Assembly: GCA_017562135.1 (NCBI GenBank)
Contig: QEYB01001479.1
Coordinates: 217,050 to 281,049 of the forward strand
Direction: 5' to 3'
DNA from: Dipylidium caninum
Lineage: Eukaryota > Platyhelminthes > Cestoda > Cyclophyllidea > Dipylidiidae
DNA length: 64,000 nucleotides
Each line of letters begins with the position of its first letter. Position 1 is the first letter of the stretch. The position numbers and the translations under genes are program-made. The notes beneath the pieces were generated by a model, which saw only the letters and a program-made list of their open reading frames with translations, had not been told where the DNA came from and did no database searches. Of the stretch, positions 53,825-64,000 are shown one piece after another.

Positions 53825-54285
53825 CCACTACTCATGTAATATAAGTGGCTTTGTATAATTTATAAACGGTGCCTTCATCCTGATCTTCTATCTTTCGAGA
53901 CAGTTTAGGTTGTTAACGAATAGTTAGCTCGCTGAAAACCCCTTCGACAAAAAAGTAGATGAGAACAACTGCCCCACTTCCGAAAAAATCAAATTAAATC
54001 ATGCACTTAAGTGCCTCTGCCCCTATCATTGACACGTAACCACACTTCCACGAAATTCTGTCCACATCGGTTAAAGTTGTTTTGAGCTCGTTAAGCCTAA
54101 GTGTAAAGCCTAATACTTCATTCTCAACCACAAACTAGGGTCCACTTCAGCTTATTGCTCCCCGTAAGAGTATCATACTTACTCATTATTTAGTCCATAA
54201 TGGAATACGAAAGAATTTTGTCGAATACGGGCCACATAAAGGAGTTTTCGAGGTCCTGTGTCGTGAATTCTGTCTCCAATCTGCG

Positions 54286-56542
54286 TCAATTCACTTTCCC
54301 ATAAGGCGGTTGCTTCGCGGAACTGTAGTCCTCAGTCGTTGCTTCCATTAAGTTTGATTTAGCGAAGTCGGCCAAAGTCGCAGAAGACACGAAAGGCTCC
54401 AAACAACAAGTGCTTCGCAGAGAGAAGTAACTCCTCGCCACTCCTTCACGCCACCAGCTCTCGGGGCGAATGGCAGATTCGATTGCAGATCCTATCCTTT
54501 TGCAGACCGTCCAATAAACATGTGATCTTCCTCGCCTCCACACACAGACAAACTACTTGCATGCCCTTTCGTGCAAAACCGCCATTTTACCATCCCACAG
54601 GCTGACGTCAAATCCGTTTTAGCATACGTACCGCTGTTGCCACATATTTCACAAAACATAGCTACAAGGGAGCCATTTACATGTGCCAGCTGGCCTTCGC
54701 CCACCTAAAATACTCCAGAGGTTACAGTCTACACATGCGCAATTCGACAACAACGAGATAGAACTCACCTGATCAACACATACTCCGTTTGCAAAGAGCG
54801 TTTGCCGTCAAATAGTCCCTATGAGTTTCCACCAACTTCTCGATAACATCCACCCAAAGGGTCAGCATCGCGGCCCTCCAATCGTTCTCCTTGCAGAAGA
54901 CAATTGAAGCCGTGATGAATAGTGAGAGAAAACGCCACCTTTAAGAATGCACAACGTGATTAGGTTGACCACTGCTTCTCATGGCGTATAACTTATCACC
55001 TCTCCACCTCGTCCACTTCGTGCGCAAATCACAAGTGTTCAACACATGAATCTCACCTATTGAAGAGATCTCTACGGTATCCATTGGCAGCAGGCCAGAG
55101 TAAAAGTGAATAGCCGTCAGAAGGTTGTGAAGTCTTGCATCCAGCCTCGGCCAACCACTCGAGGATAATGATGGACACTACTTCGGATGCCAAAACAAGT
55201 TGCCACCACTTCTGCCCCAGCACTCAACAAAACTTTGGCAACTGAACGAGAGCTTCCGTGTCTAATGGCTTTGAAACATCGACAACCATCAACGACGCAC
55301 GTGAAAGGTCGTAGTCCACGAAACCCTGACACATTCTTGCCAGCCGCTCAAAATGTGCGTTTTCCTAGTCATGTTGGTGAGCGGTGCTGTCGGCAGGCTT
55401 AAGGTGCTCCCACTGAGGCTTGATGGATCACAATAGATCGAAGTCAGATTACCAAGAGACCTGTTCACGTTACCATTCATATAACCCGAGGTCGATCCTC
55501 CATGTGAAGATAGCGATTTCGCTTCCGAACTAGCCTTCGTCCAGTGGGTGGGCGTCGAATTGTAATGCGACAGCCTAAGACCCTCCCCACTCATCGGTAA
55601 CCCACTTGCAGTCTAAAACGTAAAAAGGACTATGCGAATAACCTCCAACATGTCTATCTCCAAGCCGATTGTAAGAATACTGGAATCAGTCCGTGAGACT
55701 TATGGAAACAAATTACTCATGAAACACGATGTCCATCTCGCCCAACTCCAAAAACTTCCCATTAAGCTACCAATACACCTGTCCTCCAATGCATTAAACG
55801 GTGCTCCAAACCCACATCCATCATCTAAAATCGCTTTTCTTTAACGAAGTGGGTACCTTGTCATATAAACTCGACGATTCGATGGTCACATTTCCCGTGG
55901 CCTCCATCCTACCGGTGGGTTGTAAAGATGAAATTCGGGGAAGGCGATAGGCACAAAAAAGCATAGCGCCAATATCCTCACGCACGGAAGCTGATTTTCT
56001 TTTATAGAAGTCGATCAACTCCACCACATTATCACGTTTGCACCGATCCCAGTACGTACTTCTGCGTCGCATAACCGTCGAAAATAGTGGTATAAAGAAA
56101 CTGACCATCCCAATTTAGATGGATGTGGAACAGCGATAAATCCCGCTCTTCAGTGGTCATCAAAAAATACATTTTTAGGAGACGACCGTTGGGTATCTCC
56201 GAATTTAGCGGTCCGTGAATCCACCATGCCTTGTAGTTTCGCCCTCATGGTTTTCAGATTAGGTTTCCGTCTCGTCAGGCGTACTGAGGCTCGCTGCTAA
56301 AGTAGTAGGTGGCAAGTTAATTTACCGAAATGGAGATGATTAATCGAGGAGTATTACCACTTGAAGAAGGTGAAGTAGCAGCGTTAAAAACGTCGTAACA
56401 AAGTCGTTTACAGCCGTGAACATGCTATGTTTTCTTTCCCTATCATGGAACAGCACTATAATTGCTACAAAGAGACGATTTTCCAGTTCAGACACAGCAT
56501 TGTGAGATACTGCAATTCCTCGTCCTTGAGTCCGATGTGGGC
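54286..56542 (-). CDS. Multi-exon gene, 3' part; possible TFIIIC90/GTF3C4-like protein
   Basis: Not firmly recognised. Exons placed by phase: 56542-56469 and 56424-56326 (junction unsure), 56229-56060, 55998-55857, 55612 to about 55430, 55364-55248, 55211-55057, 54938-54784, 54694-54632, then from 54601 to a stop near 54286. From 56229 on, phases agree except the unresolved 55430/55364 junction. Segments: WWIHGPLNSEIPNGRLLKMY and HIHLNWDGQFLYTTIFDGY look like beta-propeller strands. A Ser-rich linker (SSEAKSLSSHGGSTSGYMN) follows, then helical sequence (FERLARMCQGFVDYDLSRA, ENDWRAAMLTLWVDVIEKL). Last comes FCEICGNSACGMVKW with FCTKGH and a later Cys, a C-x2-C...C-x2-GH module like the C-terminal zinc finger of TFIIIC subunit 4, a Pol III initiation factor. 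That resemblance is from memory and tentative. Several introns are tiny: 61, 36 and 30 nt. The 5' end is not located and the last exon's frame is uncertain. Confidence 0.6.
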
Positions 56543-58671
56543 CTATATAAACAATATACTAACATGTCCTTTTTAAAAATTTTTGGCACTAAAAGCGCAA
56601 TCTTGCGCTCTTTTCTCAGACTCAATGTACAGTTACTTTGAAATGACTGGCGTAAATTCACTTTTCTGTGGCCTACGTACGGTAAGTGCATCTCATTGGA
56701 AGTTGGCGAATCTCAAGTCATACACGACACCGACAAACCCGCTACGCAAACACATGCGATGGTAAAAATTCGCAATTTGTGTTCACTAATTGCTTCAAAA
56801 TACCGCTTCTTTTAACATTTTGGCCGTTGGTCTGACGTGAGGGACGTAACGCGCATACCCTCTTCCGGATTCCATTAAGGCAATTGTTTGACATAAGGCA
56901 AGCGGCTCTAATCACATCGAGTCAGTGGGATGCGAGAAACAGTGTATGACACGGACACCGGAATGGTGATTGACACTCGGGGAGCCCCGATTACTAAAAA
57001 CAGGATATCCAAACTTGCCAGCCATTTACCACTTTATCTTATCCACCACATTTCCAACCGCCCTATACACAAATTCACTCAGAAACATTTTCTTGCATTC
57101 TCGCCTCACACTCGCCCCAGGTGCGAAACACTCGTATTTTCTATTTCACACGACTGTGGTAGATCTTTTGCGTTAGACCAAAATGCCCCCTACTTTCAGC
57201 ATTGAAAGCCACTCTCAGTATTTGACAAGATACGACACTTACTACTTGAAGGACTCGTGGGTATGCTACCTCAGCTTAAGTTACCTTCTTCATGTTCCCC
57301 AAATACGAAAATGAAAACAATCAAAAAAAGTACTACTATTACGTCATTCGTATTCATAATAGCCGTGATGTTAGATCCGCTTCCTACTGACTCATTCACT
57401 CGTTCAAAGCCTAAGTCTCACACGTCCAAAGATACATACAAATCATCCATCACCATATCCAAGTGCACACACATCCTCTCCCTGCTATACCGAAACTCAC
57501 CATCTACATTGTTGCACATAATCTAAACTCCACGATGTGAAGTAGCACAACCAATTCTCTGCAAATGCTTTAGTGCGTCTCAAAGGCAACACTAAGGAAC
57601 GTTTCATCTTTCAAGTTCAGAGAGATCAGAAGACCCTGGAACTCTCGGTGACTGCATCGATTTGCAAGATGACAGAATCCATCTACTCATATCTCACTGT
57701 ATTCCACACTCTTCTTCTTCCCATTCTTTTCGTATTCGCACCACACTAGTCTCTCCATCATTAACCTCTCCAAACGCTAGCATATGTCTCCTCAACCATC
57801 TCAAGTCTTCACCATCTTATGAAATAAATTACAAATCAGAATTAGTCCAACCTGCCTAATCTCCAATCACGGAGCCCGACTCCTAATGGTTCAAACCCAC
57901 TGCCGCGGCTGGAGCACGCCACACCCTAAATACGGTTATCAATTAAATTACAACTACTTTCTAGTAAACTCGGACAAACTAAACGTCCGAAAGTACTCAA
58001 GTTTCGTTCACCCCAATAGTAAAAGCTTAAGGAGCTCGGAGTCTTCTATTTCAAATGTAACATAGAAATCCTCTTTGCTTATGAGGATAGCATGGTCAAG
58101 GGTTTAGAATTTATGAGTCTTATAAGAGAATGCTGCATTGAGCAAATTGTGGATCCTACCTCTTATTCCTGGCGGCTCCCAAATCTATAGCTTTAACAAA
58201 AAAAAGTGAAGTGTCCAGTAAAGCACTCCAACTGGAAAGAAGTATTGACTTGACTCTCAACACCACAGTAAATACACTTTACAGACCTTCAATGCCAAAT
58301 CAACAACTACATAACGATTCATCTTTCCCGTACTCTGTCCTACAGTCACAATAAATGCCGCTTTCACCGACAGCTCATTATAGACCCGCATTATTGCAGC
58401 AAGTGTTCACCTCCCAACTGCACGAGTCAGGAACAAACACAAACAAATCAATCTGGGATGTTCCTTGTCACAAGTCGATGACAATTTTACTTTTTAGCAA
58501 AAAACCAAATGATAAAGGCAATCCAATATACATTTGGAAGAATGTTGAGAAGCTCCGACCTCGATGGTCGACTTTCATAGTTTTTCGGGACCAAGCCCCC
58601 CCCCCCCACTCTCATTACCTATATACTCAAAATTAAGTAGCGCTACACAAAGACCACCCACAAATACTTAC

Positions 58672-58754
58672 CCTATTGCGGTTCTAAGAGCACCAAGAAA
58701 AACACCGGCGACTCCAACTGCGGCAGCAGGAAGCCCAGTCCGTTTGGGGCCGCT
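58672..58754 (-). CDS. Possible exon with a hydrophobic segment
   Basis: A minus-strand AG acceptor and a consensus GTAAGT donor bracket 83 nt open in one frame (27 codons plus 2 nt). The frame encodes a Gly/Ala/Val/Leu-rich stretch with AAAVGVAGVFLGALRTAIG, which could be a transmembrane helix or hydrophobic core. No partner exons were linked and no family is recognised. Confidence 0.25.
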
Positions 58755-59418
58755 CTATTCTTTGGCGCGGAGTCACGTCACGAAAATCAAATGATTTTGG
58801 AAAATCCTCCGATTGGGGACGTAACGTCGAGACCTTGGCATAGGGTACATACCAGTCACTAGTAGGTTTGCTTGCTCAAGCGATTTAAATGATTGGCATT
58901 ACGATTAATACAATATGAACATGTTCCGATGCAACTCATCCCCACAAACTAAAACAAACAAAAGTTTTACTCTTTGAAACTAACAGGATTTATATTCTCC
59001 GCATCAACTGTTATATAAAGAAGGAGATTACGTCGTGTGATCCCTTTGCTCAAAAGCCTTACGACAGATGTGGCAAACTCTTCCTGCGCCTCATATGCTT
59101 GAGAAGACTAACGCCAAGTACATCAAAGAAACAGTAGAATATAGAGAGAGTCAATTACAGGATCTTTGAATTCTTCAAATGCAAATCGGCATAACTTAAA
59201 AAAGACGCTGCATTCAATGGTAGCTTAGTTGCTAACCTCGCCAAGAGGAGACGCTAAAGTCGAGAAAATTAGGTGACTCCGGATTCATCTCAGTCATTAA
59301 CGGCGGCGCGCACACAGACATCAGAGACGTTTCTTCTTTTTTGTTGAGGGCAGCCTATACGTTTACCTAATCCATATATAGATATATAATGCTGTCTGAT
59401 ATAACAAGGCAAATTAAC

Positions 59419-59570
59419 CTTGAGTCCCCTTCGGGAGTTAACATTTCTCGGATATTCAACCTTCGGCACTTCATCTAAACGTACAGGAACTTCACTTGCT
59501 CTACCAATCCATGCGACGGTAAAAGCTTTCTTAAACGATGAATCAAGTTTAGCATAGGATGTGAGACAGA
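59419..59570 (-). CDS. Possible isolated exon, unrecognised
   Basis: 152 nt, flanked by CTTCAAG acceptor-like and CAAG|GTTAAT donor-like signals on the minus strand. It encodes a normal-looking stretch including KLDSSFKKAFTVAWIG and VRLDEVPKVEYPRNVN. It could be an upstream exon of the minus-strand gene at 54-56 kb. No motif supports a function. Confidence 0.3.
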
Positions 59571-61769
59571 CTTGAAGGAACGGCACTCACTTGATGCGTA
59601 TATTTCTTTCGAATATTATTGGAAAGAGTTATGGATTTAGCAACAGGCCCAGTCGCTGTACCACCGAACGTGTATTCGGACTGTGGCCTATCAGCATGTT
59701 CAATGAAATATGCGATATTCAGTTCAGCAAAAGGTGTTGCAGATATTTTAAGTCTCCTCCTATTTCTCTCTCCTTTTTGTAAGAGGCATTCATTTTGTTA
59801 AACTATTTGTTTACTAATGAGGAAATGCGACGGTTCCCCAGGGAGGGGGCATTGATGTATTTATTTAACGAAATCTTCATAACGCCCTCATCAAGGTCAT
59901 GCTCCTCAGAAAATTAGTGACGCAGCGGTGGGGGGCCCATCTACTAAGTTTATAAAAATTTTGGTTCAGTTTTTTTGACAAACAACGGAACTGACTCTCC
60001 TAGATTACTGATAGTCATGGGACATTGCGTTGACTACATAAGCCTCTTAAAATAATGATAGAAGTTAAAAAGTCACAATGAGTAAACGCACCCAGCCCAT
60101 TTTATAAATGATGCCCATCCTAGGAATCACTGGGTCTCAAGCCACGTCTGTTTTGTGGCATAAGGTGGTTGTGTGCAAGAAGTGTAACGCAGAGACTTGA
60201 TGCTTCAGAGGCTATACACTAAGTTGGTCGGCTTTGTCAGCTAATGCATGCACTGGATTTGTGAGACAATAACCATTTATCTCTCTGAATCGAATTCCCT
60301 CCTATACTCTTATGAAAGGAGCCACATCATCATCCCATCACATAATATTCAGCATTTGAAAATGGTTTGCATTAGATGAACGGAGTGATCACGCTATGTT
60401 CCTCGAACTTGACGGTGCATCAACGCACGTCCATGGAAAGGCCTAGAGTTGATTCATAAAGTTACCTCGGTGGGGGAATCACACAATCGAAGGTCTCCTT
60501 TAGAATTTACTATTAGAGGGAAGTTAATTTGAAAGCATTCTTGGCCTCATTCAAAGCTGTCTTCTAGGAAGCCATTCTTTCTGTCTTCTATGGATATGAA
60601 AGCCTTGCTCATTGACTTAACGCTGCTCCGCAGCCTGCAGAATCTTGTGCATTCATAATTTTAAGGTACGGAGCAAGTAAGGCCTTGATACAGTACCCCA
60701 CTCCATGCTAGAGGTGGGTCGAGACTATCACAGCTTCTAAAACGTATTGGCTCATCTGTGGAAGCACAAAAATTAACATCGCGAACTTCAATGTTAAGTT
60801 AAAGGCGACCTTCGTTAGCATCACGTGTTTCAAGATTACCAAATTCGGATGAAGACACTCTATTGAAGGGTGTTTATTACGAGAACGAAATAGGTTTCTC
60901 AAGGGCATACTCCTCATGAAATGCGCATGATGAAATTAGGTAAACATATATCTTAAGCTCTATGACTAAACCAACCTTCATATCATCTGGGTTAGTCATT
61001 TCGCGCCTCGAATGCCAGTTCTGACCTAAATAGTCTTCGACTCGACGTAAATTCTGATTTCTCGGTCGCCAACTTTACAAAGCAGACTGGAGTAGGACTG
61101 AAAAGGAGTGGAAAAGAGGCAATTACACGGCATGATGTGCAGGGAGACGGAGTGGAGTAGGAGTAGGAAGTAGGAGGAGGAGGAGGAGAGTGAGGGATTG
61201 CAAAACAAACGTTTGAATAAATTGATCACACAAAACTGCTCGAAATCTCCGGGCTTAAGTCTTTGTATTGGTGATGAGTTGAGCCTTTTTTCCGGCGCTG
61301 ACAGAGGGGAGGTGAAACTCTCTGGCGCATAGCCTGGTTTTTCGTGTCGGGTTGTCAGGCGAAATAAAATCACAGGAATCGGTAGTCAGAGGAGGAGAGA
61401 TTGTCTAAGGTGGAGTCGATCGAGAGACTCTCGGAAAGGCTAGTTTGACCGAGGCCCGGGCTACCCAAGTGTGTCGGTGTCACGAAGTTGGCTGCAACTC
61501 CTGTTGTCGAAGAAACGGAACAGAATTTCACGTTCTTATTAAATCATCGGGGTGGTGATTCCGAATGGAGTGGGGAGGCAGGAGTCTGGCAGGTTGGGAT
61601 GACGACTGGGATGCTGCAGTCAGCGCAACCACTTTTCGTGCATAAGACGTTTGGTAAAAACTCGACGGCGAACCTCCTGCGGCATAGTGTCGCTGAAACT
61701 CCGAGGAATTCTCCCTCTCTTCCGTGCGCCATGCCCCTTCTTCAGGCCCGTTCACTCGCATTCAATCCA

Positions 61770-61807
61770 CCACTAAATGGACCATTTAGATTAAATGCAT
61801 TTAGTGG
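61770..61807. repeat. 10-bp inverted repeat
   Basis: CCACTAAATG and CATTTAGTGG are perfect reverse complements separated by 18 nt. AT-rich surroundings; function unknown. Confidence 0.8.
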
Positions 61808-61829
61808 CCATGCAAAGCATTAACATCAT

Positions 61830-62330
61830 TTACCATCTTTGCGTCACTGGTATCCAAGAGATCACTGGTTTTGAGAGGAGGGAAACTGTTGTTTGAGAGA
61901 GCAGGCACACCGCCACGCTCCCACCACCGCCAGCAGACACTGCCGCTAACCGCGTTGTATTGGCAATCAAGATGTTGGAATGGTTCTTCTTCATCGACAT
62001 GGCCTGAGTCGTGCTCTGGTACGTTGACTGCACCAGTTTATGCGATAATTTCGGAAGGCTACGGGCGGAAGGTGTAAAGCGCTGGCCCGGTGTGATTTGT
62101 GCGAAACGCGTGGGGCTTTGAGGCCCCTGACTTGGGGCATTGGCCAGGCGAAGTGACGGGGTAGAACCCGTTCCAGCATTGGCAAGTAGAGTGCTGTGTG
62201 TTGTTGTTGTTGCTGGGGTTGGTGCTGACGTTGGCGCATCAATCGTGGTGAAACCACGGTAGGCGAAGGTCACCGGTGGGAATGAATTGTTGATGAAGTG
62301 GAGCTCACCCAGGGTCAGGAACACCTCCAT
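61830..62330 (-). CDS. Unrecognised exon with Ser/Thr/Pro-rich region
   Basis: A TTTGCCTCAG acceptor precedes 62330. The open stretch runs 166 codons to a TAG at 61830-61832. It begins MEVFLTLGELHFINNSFPPV, continues with a globular-looking FAYRGFTTIDAP, then a low-complexity Thr/Ala/Pro/Ser/Gln stretch. The ATG immediately after the acceptor could be internal (upstream exon joined) or a start. A GTAAAT just before the stop (61848-61843) could instead be a donor. It is the longest clean minus-strand frame in the last 8 kb. Family is unknown. Confidence 0.4.
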   Translation of the reverse strand: MEVFLTLGELHFINNSFPPVTFAYRGFTTIDAPTSAPTPATTTTHSTLLANAGTGSTPSLRLANAPSQGPQSPTRFAQITPGQRFTPSARSLPKLSHKLVQSTYQSTTQAMSMKKNHSNILIANTTRLAAVSAGGGGSVAVCLLSQTTVSLLSKPVISWIPVTQRW

Positions 62331-64000
62331 CTGAGGCAAAGAAAAAAAACCTTAATCTTCACAGCATGGTAATATTATGCGATTAAAGTGAAAGGGGACC
62401 AGATGCCTTCAAAATCAGCTCTAAGCCCACAGGCCCAGCGACTTCACACTGGATCGTGGCGAGAACTGTGCAACATCCAGTGGATCCGCGTGAGTCATGA
62501 TCTTTGGTCCATGACTCCGTAAATGCTTACCTTTCTGGGTGTCTTACAAATTAATCTCCCTTTCTCAAGCCTACTCGGCTTCGCAGAGCCAACTGCAACG
62601 GTGCCATCCGACCGTGTATTGACTCAATGGTGCGATTCTGCTCCATTCGAAGCCGAAGCCCCAAAATTGCAAACCCGCCTCACGCTATCTGGCCTCTTTT
62701 CTGCAATTCATCGTTCTTTATGGAACATGCAACTGTTCTTGAGCAGATTAGTTGACCAATCTCGTCTCGAGGGGAGCTGCCTTTCACTGGTCATTAAAAC
62801 TACAGTTTTTGAGTGTGGACTCATACGCTTGCAAGTCTTTCGCTATCGCAACAGAGAATTGACTAACCTCGTGAAAAATATCGTTCCTGGGCGGTGTCGT
62901 TGGTAGAATCGAGGCGAAGAGCCTGTTTCCTGTAGGGAAATACCAGGAAATCAATGTTGAAACCGTTATGATTTAATGCAAGATGTGATCTTGTCGTGTA
63001 ACCTTTCCCACGAAAACCAGGCGTCGCTTTATTTTTCCCATACTCAGACTCACAAGTGAGGAGAACCCTCTCAATACCACATTTAATTGAAGGCGGAGGC
63101 CACAAAGACCAACAAAAAGTGCGACAAAAGATAGTATTTTCGAATATTAGAAATTGAGGTGAACTGGACTCGTTCATACCATAAGCCAGTCTCAATGGCA
63201 AAAAACCACGAAAACTAGGACTAAAAAGGAAAGGGACCCTCCAAGCTCAAGCATTTCGTGTTTATTTTGACGGAATGAACCCCTTGTTAAGGCATTCAAG
63301 ACTTGCCCTGGTAGAACAACGTCAAGCGCAATTACAATTTCGACCCAATTTGTTTCTAGAAACATTTCTACTTGATTTCCTATAAAGTGGACATCATCAT
63401 CCTTAGATCACCTATTTGTTGATAGTACAGAAAAAGAGGGACGACAACCACAACGGAGGAGAATTAGTTGAATACACTCTTTATCTGGCCGCAATTTGTC
63501 CTTGTAGGGGTGAATACCGACCATTCTTGTGTCCTTCGCCCCCCACCACAAATCCGTCAGGGAGTAGGAATCTCACGCTCCTACATATTCGGATTTACCA
63601 TTTTGTCTGGTAGAACCGCTAACTCATAAGACGCTGGTTGCGAACTCATTCTGGTAAATGGGACAGGCATGCCGTGTTGAAATCCCTCTTGAGGCCAGAT
63701 ATGGTCCTAGTAAGGTTGGATAGCAAGCCCTCAACGTTGGCCAACCTGTTTCTCATGCGACTGCCCCTATTCAGCAGCAGCTTACTACCATGCACCAGCA
63801 ACCACGCAGAGGAAGACTGAGTGAAATTTATGTCACAAAAGTACTGTGTGATAAATCAGCAAATGGCACATTAGGTCCACAGTTTTACTTGGCAAACTGC
63901 CCATATGGCCAGTGCATAATGTTGCCTGCCGTAAAGAAGTGCAAACACTGTGTGTTAGTCAAAAATTTTATCACCAATTTTACAAAATAAAATGCAAAGG
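62331..64000. other. Right-edge region, no firm gene
   Basis: A 127-codon plus-strand frame (62523-62906) shows no motif. A short minus-strand stretch near 62874-62933 has a TTTCCCTACAG acceptor and a GTTAGT donor and could be a small exon upstream of the 61830-62330 exon. Nothing else is supportable. Confidence 0.35.

Larger units (their letters stand above)
56543..61829. other. Largely unassigned region
   Basis: Probably introns and upstream sequence of minus-strand genes. Short frames open on both strands (56930-57205, and near 57549-57742) look partly protein-like but lack consistent splice sites. A GAG-triplet tract lies near 61166-61187 and a 12-C run at 58596-58607. Two possible exons are listed separately. 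Confidence 0.4.

Noticed and set aside
62523..62906. 127-codon plus-strand ORF
   Set aside because: No motif or splice context, and the opposite strand shows a better exon-like signal at one end.
1..64000. CRISPR arrays, bacterial operons, riboswitches, prophage
   Set aside because: The spliceosomal gene structures show a eukaryotic genome and no regularly spaced direct repeats occur.

Overview
The window is nuclear DNA of a parasitic flatworm, most likely a tapeworm (cestode). The strongest evidence is a complete 14-exon paramyosin gene. Its 863-residue product has the length I recall for cestode paramyosins and reads almost the same as the Echinococcus/Taenia proteins as I remember them; no alignment was run. 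The small spliceosomal introns (30 nt to about 2.7 kb), AT-rich introns around GC-richer exons and many simple repeats also fit. Genus cannot be fixed from the sequence alone.

Layout. (1) 1-1483: first coding exon of a DEG/ENaC-type ion channel on the minus strand, running off the left edge. (2) 1484-16758: about 15 kb with no supportable gene, rich in microsatellites and homopolymers. (3) 16759-23246: paramyosin, plus strand, complete. (4) 24740-33612: DDB1, the CUL4 ubiquitin-ligase adaptor, minus strand, 16 exons, every splice phase consistent; its largest intron holds a decayed mariner transposon in opposite orientation. (5) 35114-44300: the 3' part (8 exons) of an FTZ-F1-like (NR5) nuclear receptor, plus strand, with a complete ligand-binding domain and a long proline-rich tail; the zinc-finger exons are not where expected. 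(6) 46107-53824: an NFKBIL1-like ankyrin/J-like protein, plus strand, whose only plausible start appears to be the AUG supplied by the flatworm spliced leader. (7) 54286-56542 and perhaps beyond: a multi-exon minus-strand gene, not firmly identified, with introns as short as 30 and 36 nt and a Cys/His zinc-binding module near the C-terminus. (8) 56543-64000: mostly unassigned, with a few possible isolated minus-strand exons.

The genes do not form a functional pathway. DDB1 and the receptor are divergently arranged, paramyosin and DDB1 converge, and the NFKBIL1-like gene and the last gene converge with about 460 bp between stop codons. No bacterial features (operons, CRISPR, riboswitches) are present. 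Exon boundaries were placed by hand from GT/AG signals, reading phase and family resemblance recalled from memory; no database search was run.
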